From contig JANQFH010000056.1 in NCBI GenBank assembly GCA_028277945.1, positions 248,001 through 312,000 of the forward strand: 64,000 nucleotides of DNA. Reading direction: 5' to 3'. Below, in pieces: positions 62,861-64,000 of this stretch; position 1 is the stretch's first letter, and every line of letters starts with the position of its first letter. Position numbers and translations under genes: made by a program. Origin of the DNA: Oligoflexia bacterium (GTDB lineage: Bacteria > Bdellovibrionota_G > JANQFH01). The notes below the pieces were generated by a model. The model saw only the letters and a program-made list of their open reading frames with translations. It made no database searches and was not told the origin of the DNA.

Positions 62861-64000
62861 ATGGATGCCCTAACCACGAGAAAAAAGGTTTGGATTCAAA
62901 CCTTTGGCTGCCAACTCAACGAAAACGACAGCGACAAGATCTACCGTGTACTTGGTAGGTTGGACTATAGCGCAACTCGAGATCCTGCTGAGGCAGACCT
63001 CATTGTCCTCAACACCTGTTCGATTCGAGAAAAGGCGGAGCAAAAGGTTTTCAGTCTTCTCGGTCGGTTGAAAGTTCACAAGCAGCAACGACCTCAGACG
63101 TTGATCGCTGTAGCAGGCTGTATGGCGCAGTTGCTGGGGGAGTCAATCCGCAGACGCGCCCCTTATGTGGATCTGGTCTTTGGCACCTACACCATCCACA
63201 AACTCCCGGAGATGCTGCGTGAGATAGAGAACAGTCGAGACTCTGCAGGGTCCGGTGTGGTTGCCGCTGCAGAGCTTAACCAAGCAGACTTTGACTTTTT
63301 ACCGCTGCAACCCGAAGATCTACTCCATCCAGGACGGTCGCGGAACCTGGTAGTAGAGAATGTCACCGTACAAAACGGCTGCAACAAAAACTGTTCCTAC
63401 TGTATTGTGCCGAAAGTACGCGGACGGGAAATAAGTCGCGATCGCCAGGAGATTCTTGCAGAGATCCGCCTTCTAGTGAGCCGTGGCGTCAGGGAGGTAA
63501 CACTGCTAGGACAGACGGTTAACTCCTACGGACGAAAAACTGAATACGATTTTGCCGACCTACTAGAGGATGTAAATGCAATCAAAGGATTGCAGAGAAT
63601 TCGTTTTACAACTTCGCATCCCAGAGACCTCAACGAAAAACTGATGCTGGCAATGGCCAACTGTGATAAAGTCTGTGAGCACCTTCATTTACCATTACAA
63701 TCTGGTTCTGATACAGTCCTTAAGAAGATGTACCGCGGTCATACTTTTAACGACTACTTGCAAAAAATCCGCCGCCTGCGCGAGCTCGTACCGGGAATCA
63801 GCGTTTCAACTGATATTATTGTTGCTTTTCCCAATGAGAGCGATCAAGACTTCGCGGAAACGCTCGAAGCATTGCGCAGAGTGCGCTTTGACAGTATCTT
63901 CTCTTTTATCTACTCACCAAGACCGTACACTCGCGCTGCTACCTGGAGTGGACAGATCGCCAACACCGTTGCCAAACAGCGCCTGTATCAGCTACAGGAG
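62861..64000 (+). CDS. miaB: tRNA-2-methylthio-N6-dimethylallyladenosine synthase MiaB (partial)
   Basis: Open at the window end; about 380 residues are visible. The N-terminal UPF0004 domain has FGCQLNENDSDKI, LNTCSIREKAEQKV and VAGCMAQ (three cluster-ligand Cys). The radical SAM domain has CNKNCSYCIVPKVRGRE, and LLGQTVNSYG follows. It methylthiolates A37 of tRNAs. The ATG follows AGGAG by only 1 nt, which is unusually close. The gene is divergent from nusA, sharing a 150-bp intergenic region. Confidence 0.95.
   Translation, partial: MDALTTRKKVWIQTFGCQLNENDSDKIYRVLGRLDYSATRDPAEADLIVLNTCSIREKAEQKVFSLLGRLKVHKQQRPQTLIAVAGCMAQLLGESIRRRAPYVDLVFGTYTIHKLPEMLREIENSRDSAGSGVVAAAELNQADFDFLPLQPEDLLHPGRSRNLVVENVTVQNGCNKNCSYCIVPKVRGREISRDRQEILAEIRLLVSRGVREVTLLGQTVNSYGRKTEYDFADLLEDVNAIKGLQRIRFTTSHPRDLNEKLMLAMANCDKVCEHLHLPLQSGSDTVLKKMYRGHTFNDYLQKIRRLRELVPGISVSTDIIVAFPNESDQDFAETLEALRRVRFDSIFSFIYSPRPYTRAATWSGQIANTVAKQRLYQLQE

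Overview
The window looks like chromosomal DNA of a Gram-negative bacterium of deltaproteobacterial type. The grounds are outer-membrane proteins and lipoproteins, RNase Y together with an RNase E/G, a zapA-6S RNA-rny order, a TolR/AglS-like ExbD end, PilZ and Ycf46-type AAA proteins, a lid-less Hsp70 beside J-domain/TPR proteins, and an SPL-like radical SAM enzyme beside a ParB-like protein. I cannot assign a genus. No prophage, plasmid backbone or CRISPR array is visible. All functions are read from motifs in the translated sequence; no database search was possible.

Layout. 1-7.7 kb: the end of an ExbD/TolR-like gene, two FAD-type oxidoreductases, a minus-strand pair (a degenerate amidase and gshA), then ftsY and a Na/Pi cotransporter. 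7.7-12.9 kb: zapA, 6S RNA, rny, ymdB, an RNase E/G and a HIT protein. 12.8-14 kb: a REP-associated Y1 transposase gene flanked by inverted copies of a GGGACGGAGGT motif. 14-22 kb: a PAS histidine kinase, an NtrC-type activator, a sigma-54 promoter with a structured 300-nt leader, and a 1509-residue surface protein with metallopeptidase, beta-propeller and Omp85-like barrel parts. 22-24 kb: a small barrel protein and a lipoprotein sharing a bidirectional terminator. 24-30 kb: PilZ, a Ycf46-like AAA ATPase and a heterodimeric ABC exporter. 30-34.6 kb (minus): recD2, a methylmalonyl-CoA-type mutase and a YchF-like GTPase. 34.7-38.8 kb: short Hsp70, a J/TPR protein and a TPR protein. 38.8-42.4 kb: ParB-like and SPL-like genes, plus large hairpin and tandem repeat elements. 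42.4-46 kb: an EamA transporter, a divergent HTH regulator, a zinc-ribbon gene between two more motif copies, and a GNAT. 45.8-48.2 kb (minus): ispA, xseB, tRNA-Leu, lepB and a helical protein. 48.3-52.4 kb (minus): an HhH membrane protein, a CheA-REC hybrid and CheW. 52.4-62.7 kb (minus): pnp, rpsO, an FG-GAP lipoprotein, a small secreted protein, and truB-rbfA-infB-nusA. The window ends inside miaB on the plus strand.

How parts work together. The housekeeping blocks are classical: rpsO-pnp, nusA-infB-rbfA-truB, and xseB-ispA. The most distinctive block is 14-22 kb. There a kinase/NtrC pair lies directly upstream of a near-consensus -24/-12 promoter that would transcribe a three-way-junction-like leader and then the giant surface protein. 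The second theme is intergenic architecture. Six copies of GGGACGGAGGT occur as three pairs, one pair bracketing the transposase gene. There are also several large inverted-repeat elements; two of them share a conserved core, while their arms differ but remain self-complementary.
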